Virus record (IMG/VR): IMGVR_UViG_3300032893_000029
Location: 1-64,000 of that record
Source: a virus
DNA length: 64,000 bases
Reading direction: 5' to 3' (one strand)
Numbering within the stretch: the stretch's first letter is position 1; each line of letters begins with the position of its first letter. The notes beneath the pieces were generated by a model. That model was not told the DNA's origin. It searched no databases and worked only from the letters and a program-made list of their open reading frames with translations. Shown here in pieces: positions 17,508-25,516 of the stretch. The translations under genes were made by a program, and so were the position numbers.

Positions 17508-17978
17508 TTATTTTGCTCCTACGGCGCCGGGTGTGCTGCTCGAGCTCGCAATCGCGGAGATCGCATCGGACGGGACATAGCTGCCTTCCCAGGACCGGTG
17601 CCAAAGCGGCGGGATCGTGATTTCGCCGGCGGCGCAGGCACTGCCGGTAATGGTCGCCGTTGAGCCGACGGAAATGCAGATCGTCGCCGTCGGACTGTCG
17701 TTGACGATGTCGCAAAAGACCTTGCAGGCCCCGGCCGTGATGATGGTCGAGGCCGTCGTTCCGATCGTCACCGCGGAATAGGCACCCGATGAATTCGTCG
17801 GCAAGAAGGTCCCGCCACCGCCGCTCATATTGACCTTGAGCGAGCCGTCGGAATTGACCGTCGCGGATTTCAGTGTCGACGGGTCCTGGATCTGGACCGG
17901 CGATCCGGCGACCTGCGCATCGGCGAACGAGGGCGCGAGCAGGCACGCCGCAAGTGCGGCGAGAAAAAGTCTTTTCAT
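17508..17978 (-). CDS. Secreted beta-domain protein with Sec signal peptide
   Basis: 156 aa. It opens with a textbook signal peptide (KR, then LFLAALAACLLAPS, cleavage after FADA). The mature part is small-residue and beta-rich with three Cys (AGACKVFCDIV, SACAAGEI), fitting disulfides in the periplasm. Stop and start nearly touch the beta-helix gene, implying joint expression. A virion gene cluster rarely encodes Sec substrates, so this pair may act on the cell surface. Confidence 0.6.
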   Translation of the reverse strand: MKRLFLAALAACLLAPSFADAQVAGSPVQIQDPSTLKSATVNSDGSLKVNMSGGGGTFLPTNSSGAYSAVTIGTTASTIITAGACKVFCDIVNDSPTATICISVGSTATITGSACAAGEITIPPLWHRSWEGSYVPSDAISAIASSSSTPGAVGAK

Positions 17979-17989
17979 GTCATGCTCCC

Positions 17990-18361
17990 TCAGTGTGGGC
18001 CGGCGAGAAGGACGCAGTTCGAAATGTTCGCCGCGACCCCTCCGGTATTTTCGAAGGTGACTATGAAGGTCTGGTACGGCGCGCCGTCCGTCACCGACAG
18101 CGATGCCGGCTCATTGGCGACGACGTTCAGCGGAATCGCCGGGCCGACCGGTGCCAGCCCAGCGGTGTCGCCGTAACGCTGGATCGATGCGGTGCCATTC
18201 TGATCGCTCGTGATGCAGAACGTCAGATTCGGGTTCAGCGTGCGATTGCGGAGCAACCCGCTGTTCCAGGTCGCGCCCGCGGCGAGTGTTGTTGGGAACG
18301 GCGTCGGCGGTGTCAGCGGGTACGTGATGTTGCGCACACCGACGGAAGTGTTTTGCGGCAT
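17990..18361 (-). CDS. Putative virion decoration protein, paralogue of the 165-aa protein at 8 kb
   Basis: 123 aa beta-sandwich-like protein, no signal peptide. It aligns along its whole length with residues 65-165 of the protein at 7558-8055 (see IQRYGDTAGLAPVGP and VTFENTGGVAANISN). It therefore represents a duplicated virion module. Four bases separate it from the upstream gene. A capsid-surface role is inferred from location. Confidence 0.55.
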   Translation of the reverse strand: MPQNTSVGVRNITYPLTPPTPFPTTLAAGATWNSGLLRNRTLNPNLTFCITSDQNGTASIQRYGDTAGLAPVGPAIPLNVVANEPASLSVTDGAPYQTFIVTFENTGGVAANISNCVLLAGPH

Positions 18362-18364
18362 CGG

Positions 18365-18664
18365 CTATCCCTTCGTTATTTCGAGCATGACCGCATCGAG
18401 GCGACGATGCGCGGAGTCCAGCCTGGCAAAACTATCTTCGCGGTGTTCGGTCTCCCGCTCTTCTTCCGAGAAAAACTTGTCCAGGAGACCCCGAAGCTCC
18501 TTCCAGTCCCCGTCGCTCATGTCGTCGCGCACGGGTTCCGAATCGTCGACACCAGTGATCAGCCCCTTGTTTCTCGATGCATAGAAGACCCGCTCGCCTT
18601 TTTCGGCGCCGTATTTCTTCTGCATCGCGGCCATGATCGTTTCGCCTTTGGCCGTCAGAGGCAT
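18365..18664 (-). CDS. Conserved small phage protein (MPLTAKGE family)
   Basis: 99 aa, with ATG overlapping the upstream stop as TGATG; a TTG three bases earlier is possible. The N-terminal MPLTAKGETIMAAMQKKYG and GERVFYASRNKG are widespread in short phage head-cluster proteins of unknown function. The C-terminal 45 residues form a charged helix (FFSEEERETEHREDSF). Confidence 0.6.
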   Translation of the reverse strand: MPLTAKGETIMAAMQKKYGAEKGERVFYASRNKGLITGVDDSEPVRDDMSDGDWKELRGLLDKFFSEEERETEHREDSFARLDSAHRRLDAVMLEITKG

Positions 18665-19167
18665 CAAATCGTCTCCATCAATTTCAGCAGCGATTCGACT
18701 TCTGCCTGAATGCCGTCAAGTCGGCTGTCGAGATCGTCCGCCGGCGGCGCGCCGGCGGTGTCTGGCCGGCGGGCAACGAGCTCGCAGAAATCGATCATGT
18801 TGGACTCCAACAGGATCGTAGAACTGTAGTGCTCTTTCCCCGGGTTGCCGGCGTTCGGATCGAACACCTTGGTTGCGCCGGCGCGGCCGTCGAGAAGGAT
18901 CGCGTGTTCGCCGCCCTTGTCGTTCAGCGATATGACGCCGAGCACGTAAAGCCCGGATGTCAGCGGCTCGCCTCTATCGCCAATCCGAAGCCAGATTCCG
19001 CGTTCGGCGAGCCAGGGCCCGAATTGCTCCGGCTCGAAATCCTGCTCGAGATTGATCCCGAGCTCTTCGACAGGAATGCCGAGTGCCATCGCGAAGCATG
19101 TCGCGAGACAGCACCGGTCTGTCGGCTGGCGCTGATGGACGATCGGATCGGCGAGGCGAAGGATCAT
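18664..19167 (-). CDS. Papain-like cysteine peptidase (C39/BTLCP-type)
   Basis: 167 aa. The order of likely catalytic residues is TDRCCLATCFAMALG (nucleophile Cys at about 19-20), GGEHAILLDG (His), then VFDPNAG (Asp/Asn), as in bacterial papain-fold peptidases. The last 25 residues form a separate helix. It overlaps the DUF6527 gene upstream by 4 bases and the small protein downstream by 1 base, so the three are one unit. The substrate is unknown; virion protein processing or a host target are both possible. Confidence 0.6.
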   Translation of the reverse strand: MILRLADPIVHQRQPTDRCCLATCFAMALGIPVEELGINLEQDFEPEQFGPWLAERGIWLRIGDRGEPLTSGLYVLGVISLNDKGGEHAILLDGRAGATKVFDPNAGNPGKEHYSSTILLESNMIDFCELVARRPDTAGAPPADDLDSRLDGIQAEVESLLKLMETI

Positions 19168-19472
19168 CTTTCGACGCCGTCTTCAAGAAAGCCGTGCCAA
19201 TGATATCTGCCGGTTACCTCGTCTTTCCCGATTCCGATCGATGGCGACAGCGTCGCCTGCGGAAACGGTTTGACGATCTTCCACTCCGGACCGCCGGCGT
19301 CGGCAAGGCCTTCGAACCACATCGCGCTTTGCATCCCGCAGCCGCAGGGACAGGCGTGGCCGATTCCCATCTTGATGTCGGCCTGGTTGCGCATGAACCA
19401 ATAGGCGCGGGGGCGATGAGCGTCGGCGTTGTCCTGGCTCGAGACTTCAAAGGCGACGGCGTTTCGTGGCAT
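19164..19472 (-). CDS. DUF6527-like protein
   Basis: 102 aa. It contains HACPCGCGMQSAMW, a Cys-rich knuckle, and FPQATLSPSIGIGK followed by YHWHGFLEDG, the pattern of the DUF6527 family found in phages and mobile elements. A terminator ends only 11 bases upstream of its start, so it is the first gene after an intra-operon break. Function unknown; it probably binds zinc and pairs with the peptidase encoded next. Confidence 0.6.
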   Translation of the reverse strand: MPRNAVAFEVSSQDNADAHRPRAYWFMRNQADIKMGIGHACPCGCGMQSAMWFEGLADAGGPEWKIVKPFPQATLSPSIGIGKDEVTGRYHWHGFLEDGVER

Positions 19473-19483
19473 CGGCGTTCCCT

Positions 19484-19522
19484 TAAAAAGGCCATGCCGG
19501 CGTCGTTACCCGCCGGCATGGC
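19484..19522 (-). terminator. Rho-independent terminator inside the virion operon
   Basis: A perfect 12-bp stem (GCCATGCCGGCG with CGCCGGCATGGC) and 8-base loop is followed on the minus strand by CTTTTTAA. It separates the packaging/portal block from the capsid block, so capsid genes need read-through, antitermination or their own promoter. Confidence 0.8.
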
Positions 19523-19608
19523 ATCAAGTCGGGGAGTACCCAGCTAAGGGCAACATCGGCCCGGAACTGTCCGGAACCGGCCGATGCATCGGACGCCTCG
19601 CGGCGAAT

Positions 19609-19686
19609 TCAGTGTATGTGCGCCAGCGCGGCACCGATCACAGTCAGGTGCGCCGCCAGCATGTAGATCAGGGCTAGCACCTTCAT
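19609..19686 (-). CDS. 25-residue membrane peptide
   Basis: The ATG overlaps the stop of the GcrA-like gene as ATGA. The peptide MKVLALIYMLAAHLTVIGAA continues with LAHIH and is one membrane span with no charged residue after Lys2. Overlap coupling and the clean hydrophobic pattern support it; it is very short, so expression is uncertain. The terminator lies 87 bases downstream. Confidence 0.45.
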   Translation of the reverse strand: MKVLALIYMLAAHLTVIGAALAHIH

Positions 19687-19850
19687 GCCGCGAGCTCCCC
19701 GGATTTTTTCTCGGCCTTCAGCCGATACAGCTTTCCGGCGACTGCATTACGCGATTTTCCGATCGCGCGGCCGATCGTGCTGAAGCTCTTGTCCTCGGCG
19801 TGCAGCGCCTTCAGCACGGTAAGCTGCTCGTCGCTCCATCTCTCATTCAT
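19683..19850 (-). CDS. GcrA-like mini-protein (DNA-binding domain only)
   Basis: 55 aa, start ATG overlapping the minor head stop as ATGA with AAAGGA upstream. WSDEQLTVLKALHAEDKSFS and IGKSRNAVAGKLYRL match the N-terminal HTH of the alphaproteobacterial cell-cycle regulator GcrA. The C-terminal sigma-70-contacting part of GcrA is missing. It could compete for GcrA sites or regulate phage genes. An in-frame extension to 19949 lies inside the previous gene and is not supported. Confidence 0.65.
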   Translation of the reverse strand: MNERWSDEQLTVLKALHAEDKSFSTIGRAIGKSRNAVAGKLYRLKAEKKSGELAA

Positions 19851-20683
19851 CTCGACAGTTCCTTTCTGACCGCTTCGAGGGATTCGAGTCCCTTCTTTGT
19901 CAGCATGTCCGGCGCCGCGCGGTAAAGCGCCGATACCGTATAGAACCACTGCATCCAGCAGCGGCAGAAAATCTCTTCACCGACCGCGGTGTATTGATCG
20001 TAGAAACCCATCGGACCCGGTTTCACCAGCCCGCGTGCCAGGGCCCAATTCCCGCGGAGCATGAAGATCTGCTCGTCGCGTTCCTTGTGGTCCTCGCGGT
20101 AATTGTAGTGCGGCGTCCGCCAGTTCGAATGCCACATCCCGGCAATGGCGCCGCCGTCTCTGGCGAGGATGTCGGAAATCGCGGCCGTCATCTTGTGCGA
20201 CTGGTCGATGAGCACGCGGCGCTCTTCGAACTTCACCAGCCCAAGCGGTTTGGCGATCTGCGCCCTGGTCTCGGCGCGTTTCGCCACATCGGTTCCGCCG
20301 GCGGGGATCGATGTCGCCCAGCCTTGGAAGCGCTGTAGCGTCTTCGCCATCATCTGGTCGCGGTTCAGTCGGATCAGACCGGCCGATGCCATGATGCGGC
20401 GATCGACTTCGGCCCGAAGTGCCGGGCGGACCCGCTCGATGGTGAAGCGCTCGATTCCGCGATGCATCGCCAGGATGCCGCCGCGATCGATGAGCTTGCG
20501 ATAGGTCTCCTCGAGCACCATTCGAAGCTGCCGCTCGAGCTCGTATTCCGGTGTCAGCGTCCTTTCCGCTGCTTCTTTGATTGCCTTCAGCCAGCGATCG
20601 ACGCGCTCCTGGCTGTCGAAGCCGTGCTCGACAAGATCGTTGATCGCCGCGCGGAGAACATCGGAATAGCTCCGGGCAACCAT
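19847..20683 (-). CDS. Minor head / head morphogenesis protein
   Basis: 278 aa directly after the portal, sharing one base (TGATG-type overlap). The C-terminal pattern, from HSNWRTPHYNYREDHKERDE to EIFCRCWMQWFYTVSALY, is the Cys-containing signature of SPP1 gp7/Mu gpF-like minor head proteins. The first 150 residues are helical. Such proteins bind the portal inside the prohead and are often injected. Confidence 0.7.
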   Translation of the reverse strand: MVARSYSDVLRAAINDLVEHGFDSQERVDRWLKAIKEAAERTLTPEYELERQLRMVLEETYRKLIDRGGILAMHRGIERFTIERVRPALRAEVDRRIMASAGLIRLNRDQMMAKTLQRFQGWATSIPAGGTDVAKRAETRAQIAKPLGLVKFEERRVLIDQSHKMTAAISDILARDGGAIAGMWHSNWRTPHYNYREDHKERDEQIFMLRGNWALARGLVKPGPMGFYDQYTAVGEEIFCRCWMQWFYTVSALYRAAPDMLTKKGLESLEAVRKELSR

Positions 20684-22167
20684 CAGGGCCTGGCCGGAAG
20701 CTTCCTGATTTCGGCGACGACGTGCGGCCAGCGATCACTGCTGTCGGCGTGCGAATACGGCGTCGCCTTCGGTTCGCCGGGTTCGGTCATCTGCGTCGGC
20801 GGTTCATAGGTCGCGATGTCCGCGATTTCCAGATGGAGCTCAGCCGGGAAGAATTCCTTCTGCTCGTTGATAACCGACTGGACCCACTCGACGACGGTCG
20901 CTTTGTTCGGCTGATCGCACGCCGGCATGATGACTTCGGCCGCGGCGAGCGTCGACCGCATCAGGAAGTCGTGCTTCTTTGCCTTCTCGCTGTCCGGCTC
21001 CGTCAGGAGATTCGGCCATTTCGTCTTGAAGGAATTCTTCGCCTCATAGAAGAACGTCGTGTAATCGACGCCGCCGTACTGCTCCGGGAACTTCGCCTGA
21101 AGCGACTTATAGAACTGCTTGTTCCAGGCGCGGTGCATGACGATCAGATCGAACCAGGCGAACAGCGATTCCATTTCCTCGCGCTTGTCGTCGATGTAGT
21201 GCGCGACATATTTCGCATCCTCTGACCCCGTCGAGAACGCGTGCGCGAAGGTCTCGTTGTTCAGCATCACCGCCGGCATGTCGTCGCCGGACGCGATGTT
21301 TTCGAGGATGTTGCGGCGCGAATTGCCGAAGGCGCCGTCGAGATTCTGCATGTTCAGCGTCTCGACCTTATCCTTCTCGCCGACTTGCAGAACGTTCTCT
21401 GTCTCCGCTTCCTTCAGGAGATTGCGCTTGATCGAGCCGAACTTCTCCGCGATCCAGTCGACGGCCGATGAGACCGTCTGCATCATGACGACGAGCAGGC
21501 CGGCCTTCTTGACCACCATGTCATCCGTCACCATCGAACTGATGAAGGACTTCAGCGGATAGAGACAGGGCTGGTAGACGCTTCGGCCGGTGAAGCCGTA
21601 AGCCGACGGCGTGTAGCTGATATAGATCGGGTCGCCGTGCATGACGACATGGGCGCGGGAGCGGTGATAGGCCGTCCCGGCGATCGCGATGCCGTCGACC
21701 TTCTGGAAATCGACGGAGTTCGGGTCCTGGTTCAAGACCAGCGAGCCCGCAGTATTCAGCGCGTCGAGGATGTTGAAGCTGATGGCGAGCTCGGCGAGCC
21801 TGTCATAGGGCAGCGGTTCCATCGGATCGATGCCGTTTGCCATCAGGCAGACCGATGAAATGCCGTACACCCGCGACATCGTCTTGACGTTCAGGATGTG
21901 CTTCTTGACCTCGAGCGCCTTCCATTCCTTTTCGAAGGCCTCTTTGAGATCCTGTTCCGGGCCGCCGGTGATCGAGATTTCGCGGGCCTGCGACAGCGCC
22001 AGCTTGATCGGGAAGCGCGCGATCTTCGCACCCAGCGGGTGATATTCGAATATCACCTTGCACATTTCGTAGGACGGTTGCGCTCCGGGCTGGAGCTCGT
22101 CGGTGCAGATGAAACTTTGGAGCGAGGTCCCGAGATTTGCGGGACCGATGACGGACGTTTTCGACAT
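20683..22167 (-). CDS. Portal protein (DUF1073-type)
   Basis: 494 aa between terminase and minor head gene. Segments such as LSQAREISITGGPEQ, FGNSRRNILENIASGDDMPA and ETFAHAFSTGSEDAKYVAHY match the anti-parallel wing and crown of DUF1073 portals. Twelve copies form the DNA entry ring. The start overlaps the previous stop as TGATG, and its own stop couples to the minor head gene. Confidence 0.8.
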   Translation of the reverse strand: MSKTSVIGPANLGTSLQSFICTDELQPGAQPSYEMCKVIFEYHPLGAKIARFPIKLALSQAREISITGGPEQDLKEAFEKEWKALEVKKHILNVKTMSRVYGISSVCLMANGIDPMEPLPYDRLAELAISFNILDALNTAGSLVLNQDPNSVDFQKVDGIAIAGTAYHRSRAHVVMHGDPIYISYTPSAYGFTGRSVYQPCLYPLKSFISSMVTDDMVVKKAGLLVVMMQTVSSAVDWIAEKFGSIKRNLLKEAETENVLQVGEKDKVETLNMQNLDGAFGNSRRNILENIASGDDMPAVMLNNETFAHAFSTGSEDAKYVAHYIDDKREEMESLFAWFDLIVMHRAWNKQFYKSLQAKFPEQYGGVDYTTFFYEAKNSFKTKWPNLLTEPDSEKAKKHDFLMRSTLAAAEVIMPACDQPNKATVVEWVQSVINEQKEFFPAELHLEIADIATYEPPTQMTEPGEPKATPYSHADSSDRWPHVVAEIRKLPARP

Positions 22168-22430
22168 CAGCCCGGAACGATTCCGGCAAGACCGAAGCCA
22201 GGCGTTTCAGGCCCGACGCGCTCGTGCTCGCACCGCGCATGATAGGCAAGCCAGCGCCCCCACTCGTCGCCACGCCGGTATTGAAAGTTCACCAGCGCAT
22301 CGCGACCACTGAGGCATTTGCGCTTGGTCGGGAAATAGGCGAACTCGATGCTGCACTGATGGACCCGCGGCAGCACGTCCGGAACGCGGCAGTTCGCGAC
22401 CATCACAAGGGCATAGACCCAAATCAGCAT
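22167..22430 (-). CDS. Small protein with N-terminal membrane or signal segment
   Basis: 87 aa with AAAGGCG ahead of the ATG. MLIWVYALVMVANC could be a lipoprotein-type or plain signal/anchor; four more Cys follow (HQCSIEF, KRKCLSG, ARCEHE). It is wedged between terminase and portal and translationally coupled to the portal. Not recognised. Confidence 0.55.
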   Translation of the reverse strand: MLIWVYALVMVANCRVPDVLPRVHQCSIEFAYFPTKRKCLSGRDALVNFQYRRGDEWGRWLAYHARCEHERVGPETPGFGLAGIVPG

Positions 22431-22573
22431 CGTGTCGCCTTTCTGAGAGACCGAAGCGGGCGATGTTGTGCTCGCCCGCCATTCCAGATCATGCGATCGG
22501 AATTTTCATGCCTCTGGATCTCTGCCGGCACAACCCGGGTTAAAGCTTCGATCCTTCGGCCTCTTGCTCTCAT
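22431..22573 (-). other. Spacer with hairpin between packaging genes
   Basis: This 143-base gap holds an 8-bp hairpin (GCGGGCGA with TCGCCCGC) at 22456-22479 on the minus strand without a T-tract, so it is not an obvious terminator. No supported gene is seen. Confidence 0.4.
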
Positions 22574-22858
22574 CTATCCGATACCGACCGCGACGTTGTT
22601 CGCGTCGGCTTTGATCTTTTCCCAGACTTCGTTCTCGACGCGGTAGAGATATCGCAAGGCGACTTCGCTGTTCCGCGCGCGGGCCTTTTTGATCAGACGC
22701 CAGCAACGCCGGTACCGCGACCTCAGATGCTTGTTGACCATCCGCCAATGCGGACCGCAGATAATCTCGGTGTTGTTGCCGGCCCATTCCTTCGACGCCG
22801 TCCTTCCGCATCCGATGACGCAGCACGGGATTCGGTCTGGCTTCAGCGGCCGGATCAA
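22574..22858 (-). CDS. Small Cys-rich DNA-associated protein, TTG start
   Basis: 94 aa. The TTG start overlaps the TerL stop as TTGA, with CGGAGGG just upstream, so the frame is well placed even though a longer open frame extends upstream inside terL. CCVIGCGR and ICGPHWRMVNK give a likely zinc knuckle (C-C-x3-C ... C-x2-H), followed by a very basic helix (RSRYRRCWRLIKKARAR). Possibly an HNH-related or structural nucleic-acid-binding protein next to terminase. Confidence 0.6.
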   Translation of the reverse strand: MIRPLKPDRIPCCVIGCGRTASKEWAGNNTEIICGPHWRMVNKHLRSRYRRCWRLIKKARARNSEVALRYLYRVENEVWEKIKADANNVAVGIG

Positions 22859-24987
22859 TAGCCCTCCGGATTCCCAAGTGCGAGCACGACGCCGAGCAGG
22901 AAGGCGCAAAGCAAATCGCCGGGCTCCTTGCTGTCCTTCTTTTCGTCGATCCGGAATGTCTCGATGTGGTCGAGCAGGAAATTCCGGGTCTGTCCGCCGA
23001 AATCGATGACCTTGTCGTCGGCCGGCTGCGCGATCTTTATCAGGTCGCGCTCGAGATAGGCCGCAACCGCGGTGGCACGTTCGGCAATACCGATGTTCGC
23101 GATCGCGTCGTTGATCGGCAGGATCGGCAGGCGCCAGCGGGCGCCATGCTGATAGACGACGGCGCCGGTCTCCTTGTTGATGACGAAGATACCGAGCGGC
23201 CTTGTCTGCGCCGGCCTTGCGAGTTCGACGAGTCTGCCGACGGCACGCTTCAGCCATTGTTCCGACAGTGCTGTTCCGACCGGTGCGAGATCCCAATCAA
23301 GGATTGTCAGCGCGTTCCCGCCGACCTTGCGGCGACCGAAATAGACGATGCCGGCGCTATCGTTGTCCCTGCCGGTCTTCACGCCGGAAAACATCACGGC
23401 GAACACACTGTCGAGCAGCCGCGGCGGTGTGACGGGCTGGCCGCGGAAGCGCAGCTTTTCGATGTCGAAGAAGCCGTCCGATGCGCGCGAGCTCAAATAG
23501 TTGAACGCTCCGGCGCCGCCGTCGACTTGGTCATCGTGTCCTTTTGGGAACGCGCAGAGCTCATCGATGAATTCCTCGTTCCAGGCGCCGCGGACCAGGT
23601 AGACATTGCCGGCCTCGCATTGATCGGCGAAGGGTTCGGCCCGGGTGCCTTTGTCGCCGGTTTCCCGATCGGCTCTGACGCGCCAGCCGGCGAGCATCGC
23701 GATGTAGCTCTGTGCCTGTTCCTTGCCGGCCTGGCCGGGGTCCTCGTTCAGATGGATGTGGGTTTCTTTGCCGTCGATCTCGGCCGTCGCTTTGACTTCC
23801 TTTCGGACTTCATGCGCCGACTTCTGAAACCGGTTGACGTTCTCGATGTAGTAGCTGGTGTCGTCGGTCGACATCTTCAGCCCGACGGTGAAATCCGGAT
23901 CGGTGCTGTCCGACGGCGCCGAGGCGGCGAGGTCCCATTTCCGGACACGGCGCGTGATCTTCGCATCCGCGGGAACGCGATCGATGATCTTGCCGTCGAA
24001 CCATTTGCGCTGAAACATCCCGCCTTCGCGGGCCGTCGGGCGCTGCTGATACTGTGCGGCGTAGGCGTGCGGGCCCAAGCCCTTCTTCTGCGCTTCGACC
24101 GCTTCCCGGGGGAAGCGTATCGGTTCCAGAAGCTCGCCTTCCTCCTTGCGCCAATCGGCGCCCCATCTGGTGACGCAGCGGCGCGACTTCTCGAATGTCA
24201 TCGGCAGCATGACAACCACGGTATCCGGCACGACTTCGCGCCAGACCCTGCCGATGTCTCGCGGTCCGGTGCATTGCCAGATACCGACCATTGCCGACTT
24301 CGTCAGGCTGTTCAGTCGGCTCAACGCGCCTTCGCGGAAGAGACGCGTCACTTCGGCAAGCTGGTTCTTGTATTCGACCGTCTTCACCGACAGCGGATCG
24401 TCGATGATGAGACGGTCGCCGCGTTTTCCCATCAGCGAAGCAAACGGTGCGCCGAGGCGCCAGCCCGTTGCAGTGTTCTGGAACGAATAGACGCCGGCGG
24501 TCGTTAATTCGATGAGCGGCCAGCGCTCCTGGTACCAGTCCGACTCGATTAGCGCCTTGCAGCGATCGTTGTCGCGATCGGTCAGGGTCTTTTCGTAGGA
24601 CGTGCAGAGATAGCGATAGGTCGAATAGCCCATCGCCCATTCCCATGCCGGCCAGAACACCGACACGATCAGGCTCTTCATGCAGCCCGGCGGAATCTCG
24701 ATGATCAGTCTCGTGATCTCGCCGCGCGTCACCGCCTCGAGGTGTGCGCAGATCAGTTCGATGTGCGGCGACAGGATGAATTCGGCGCGGGGCTCGAGGA
24801 CATGCCAGGCCTCGCGGATAAACCCGACCAGTGTTTTGCAGCGGTCGCGGCTTTCCTGAAGAAGCTCCTCACGCGTCCTGTTGTGCTGGTCCCTCTTCAG
24901 AGCCTCGCGACGCTGCCTCTCCAGCATCACGCGGGATAGCAAGGCCGATTGAGCGGAGAAGGTCCTGGAGGGTGGCGAACTGTTCAT
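22855..24987 (-). CDS. Terminase large subunit, C-terminally extended
   Basis: 710 aa. ATPase: Walker A variant PPGCMKS at 99-105, Walker B RLIIDDPL at about 192-199. Nuclease: RKWDLAAS (Asp352) and HDDQVDG (484-490). This accounts for about 500 residues; a further 210-residue region follows, with DSVFAVMFSGVK, DNDSAGIVYFGRR and KEPGDLLCAFLLGVV, which looks like a second RNase-H-fold domain. An internal ATG at 24927 would shorten the overlap with terS. It packages DNA into proheads through the portal. Confidence 0.85.
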   Translation of the reverse strand: MNSSPPSRTFSAQSALLSRVMLERQRREALKRDQHNRTREELLQESRDRCKTLVGFIREAWHVLEPRAEFILSPHIELICAHLEAVTRGEITRLIIEIPPGCMKSLIVSVFWPAWEWAMGYSTYRYLCTSYEKTLTDRDNDRCKALIESDWYQERWPLIELTTAGVYSFQNTATGWRLGAPFASLMGKRGDRLIIDDPLSVKTVEYKNQLAEVTRLFREGALSRLNSLTKSAMVGIWQCTGPRDIGRVWREVVPDTVVVMLPMTFEKSRRCVTRWGADWRKEEGELLEPIRFPREAVEAQKKGLGPHAYAAQYQQRPTAREGGMFQRKWFDGKIIDRVPADAKITRRVRKWDLAASAPSDSTDPDFTVGLKMSTDDTSYYIENVNRFQKSAHEVRKEVKATAEIDGKETHIHLNEDPGQAGKEQAQSYIAMLAGWRVRADRETGDKGTRAEPFADQCEAGNVYLVRGAWNEEFIDELCAFPKGHDDQVDGGAGAFNYLSSRASDGFFDIEKLRFRGQPVTPPRLLDSVFAVMFSGVKTGRDNDSAGIVYFGRRKVGGNALTILDWDLAPVGTALSEQWLKRAVGRLVELARPAQTRPLGIFVINKETGAVVYQHGARWRLPILPINDAIANIGIAERATAVAAYLERDLIKIAQPADDKVIDFGGQTRNFLLDHIETFRIDEKKDSKEPGDLLCAFLLGVVLALGNPEGY

Positions 24988-25456
24988 CCGACAACTTCGT
25001 CAGGTCGAGATTGTCGAACAGGCCCCGTCCATCTGGTCCGGTCAAGGCGAGACGATCGTCCCAAGGGTCTTCGAAGTCCTTGCCGCGGCCGAGCATCCGA
25101 AGTGCGAACTCGATCGCCTTCTGCTCGCCCTTCAGGATGTTGAGATAGAGGGCATCTGCCGCCGACTTCAGAAGCTTGCCCTTCGCCATCCGCAACTGCG
25201 GACCGTAGTGCTTGGCGAGAGTGTCTTCGTCGATGTCGAGGAAGTCCGCGATCACCGATCGCTTGTACTTCAACTGCACATAACGCTCGACGGCAGCGAT
25301 GGTCTCTTCCGTCGGCTGGTGCGGCGGGCGTCCCGTCGTACCCTTTTTGCCTCTGAGCTTCGGCGCTCGTTTCTTGCGATAGGGACCCCGACGTTTCTTC
25401 GGCTCATCAGGGGATCTGGTCCCGCTTTGGCCTTCGCTTGTCGCGTCCTTGCTCAC
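24869..25456 (-). CDS. Terminase small subunit
   Basis: 195 aa immediately upstream of terL and overlapping it. A basic N-terminus (KKRRGPYRKKRAPK) precedes an HTH region (ERYVQLKYKRSVIADFLDID, DTLAKHYGPQLRMAK) typical of TerS DNA-recognition domains, then oligomerisation helices and an acidic tail. It selects packaging sites and regulates the large subunit. Confidence 0.7.
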   Translation of the reverse strand: MSKDATSEGQSGTRSPDEPKKRRGPYRKKRAPKLRGKKGTTGRPPHQPTEETIAAVERYVQLKYKRSVIADFLDIDEDTLAKHYGPQLRMAKGKLLKSAADALYLNILKGEQKAIEFALRMLGRGKDFEDPWDDRLALTGPDGRGLFDNLDLTKLSDEQFATLQDLLRSIGLAIPRDAGEAASRGSEEGPAQQDA

Positions 25457-25516
25457 AATTCACGTCGAACCGAAAAAATCCTCTGACGGAGGCAAAAATC
25501 CGTGATGGCAGAATCG

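Noticed and set aside
22574-23296. 240-codon reading of the small Cys protein frame
   Set aside because: The upstream 146 codons lie inside terL and are Arg/Asp-rich noise; the TTG at 22858 with GGAGG and the TTGA overlap marks the real start.
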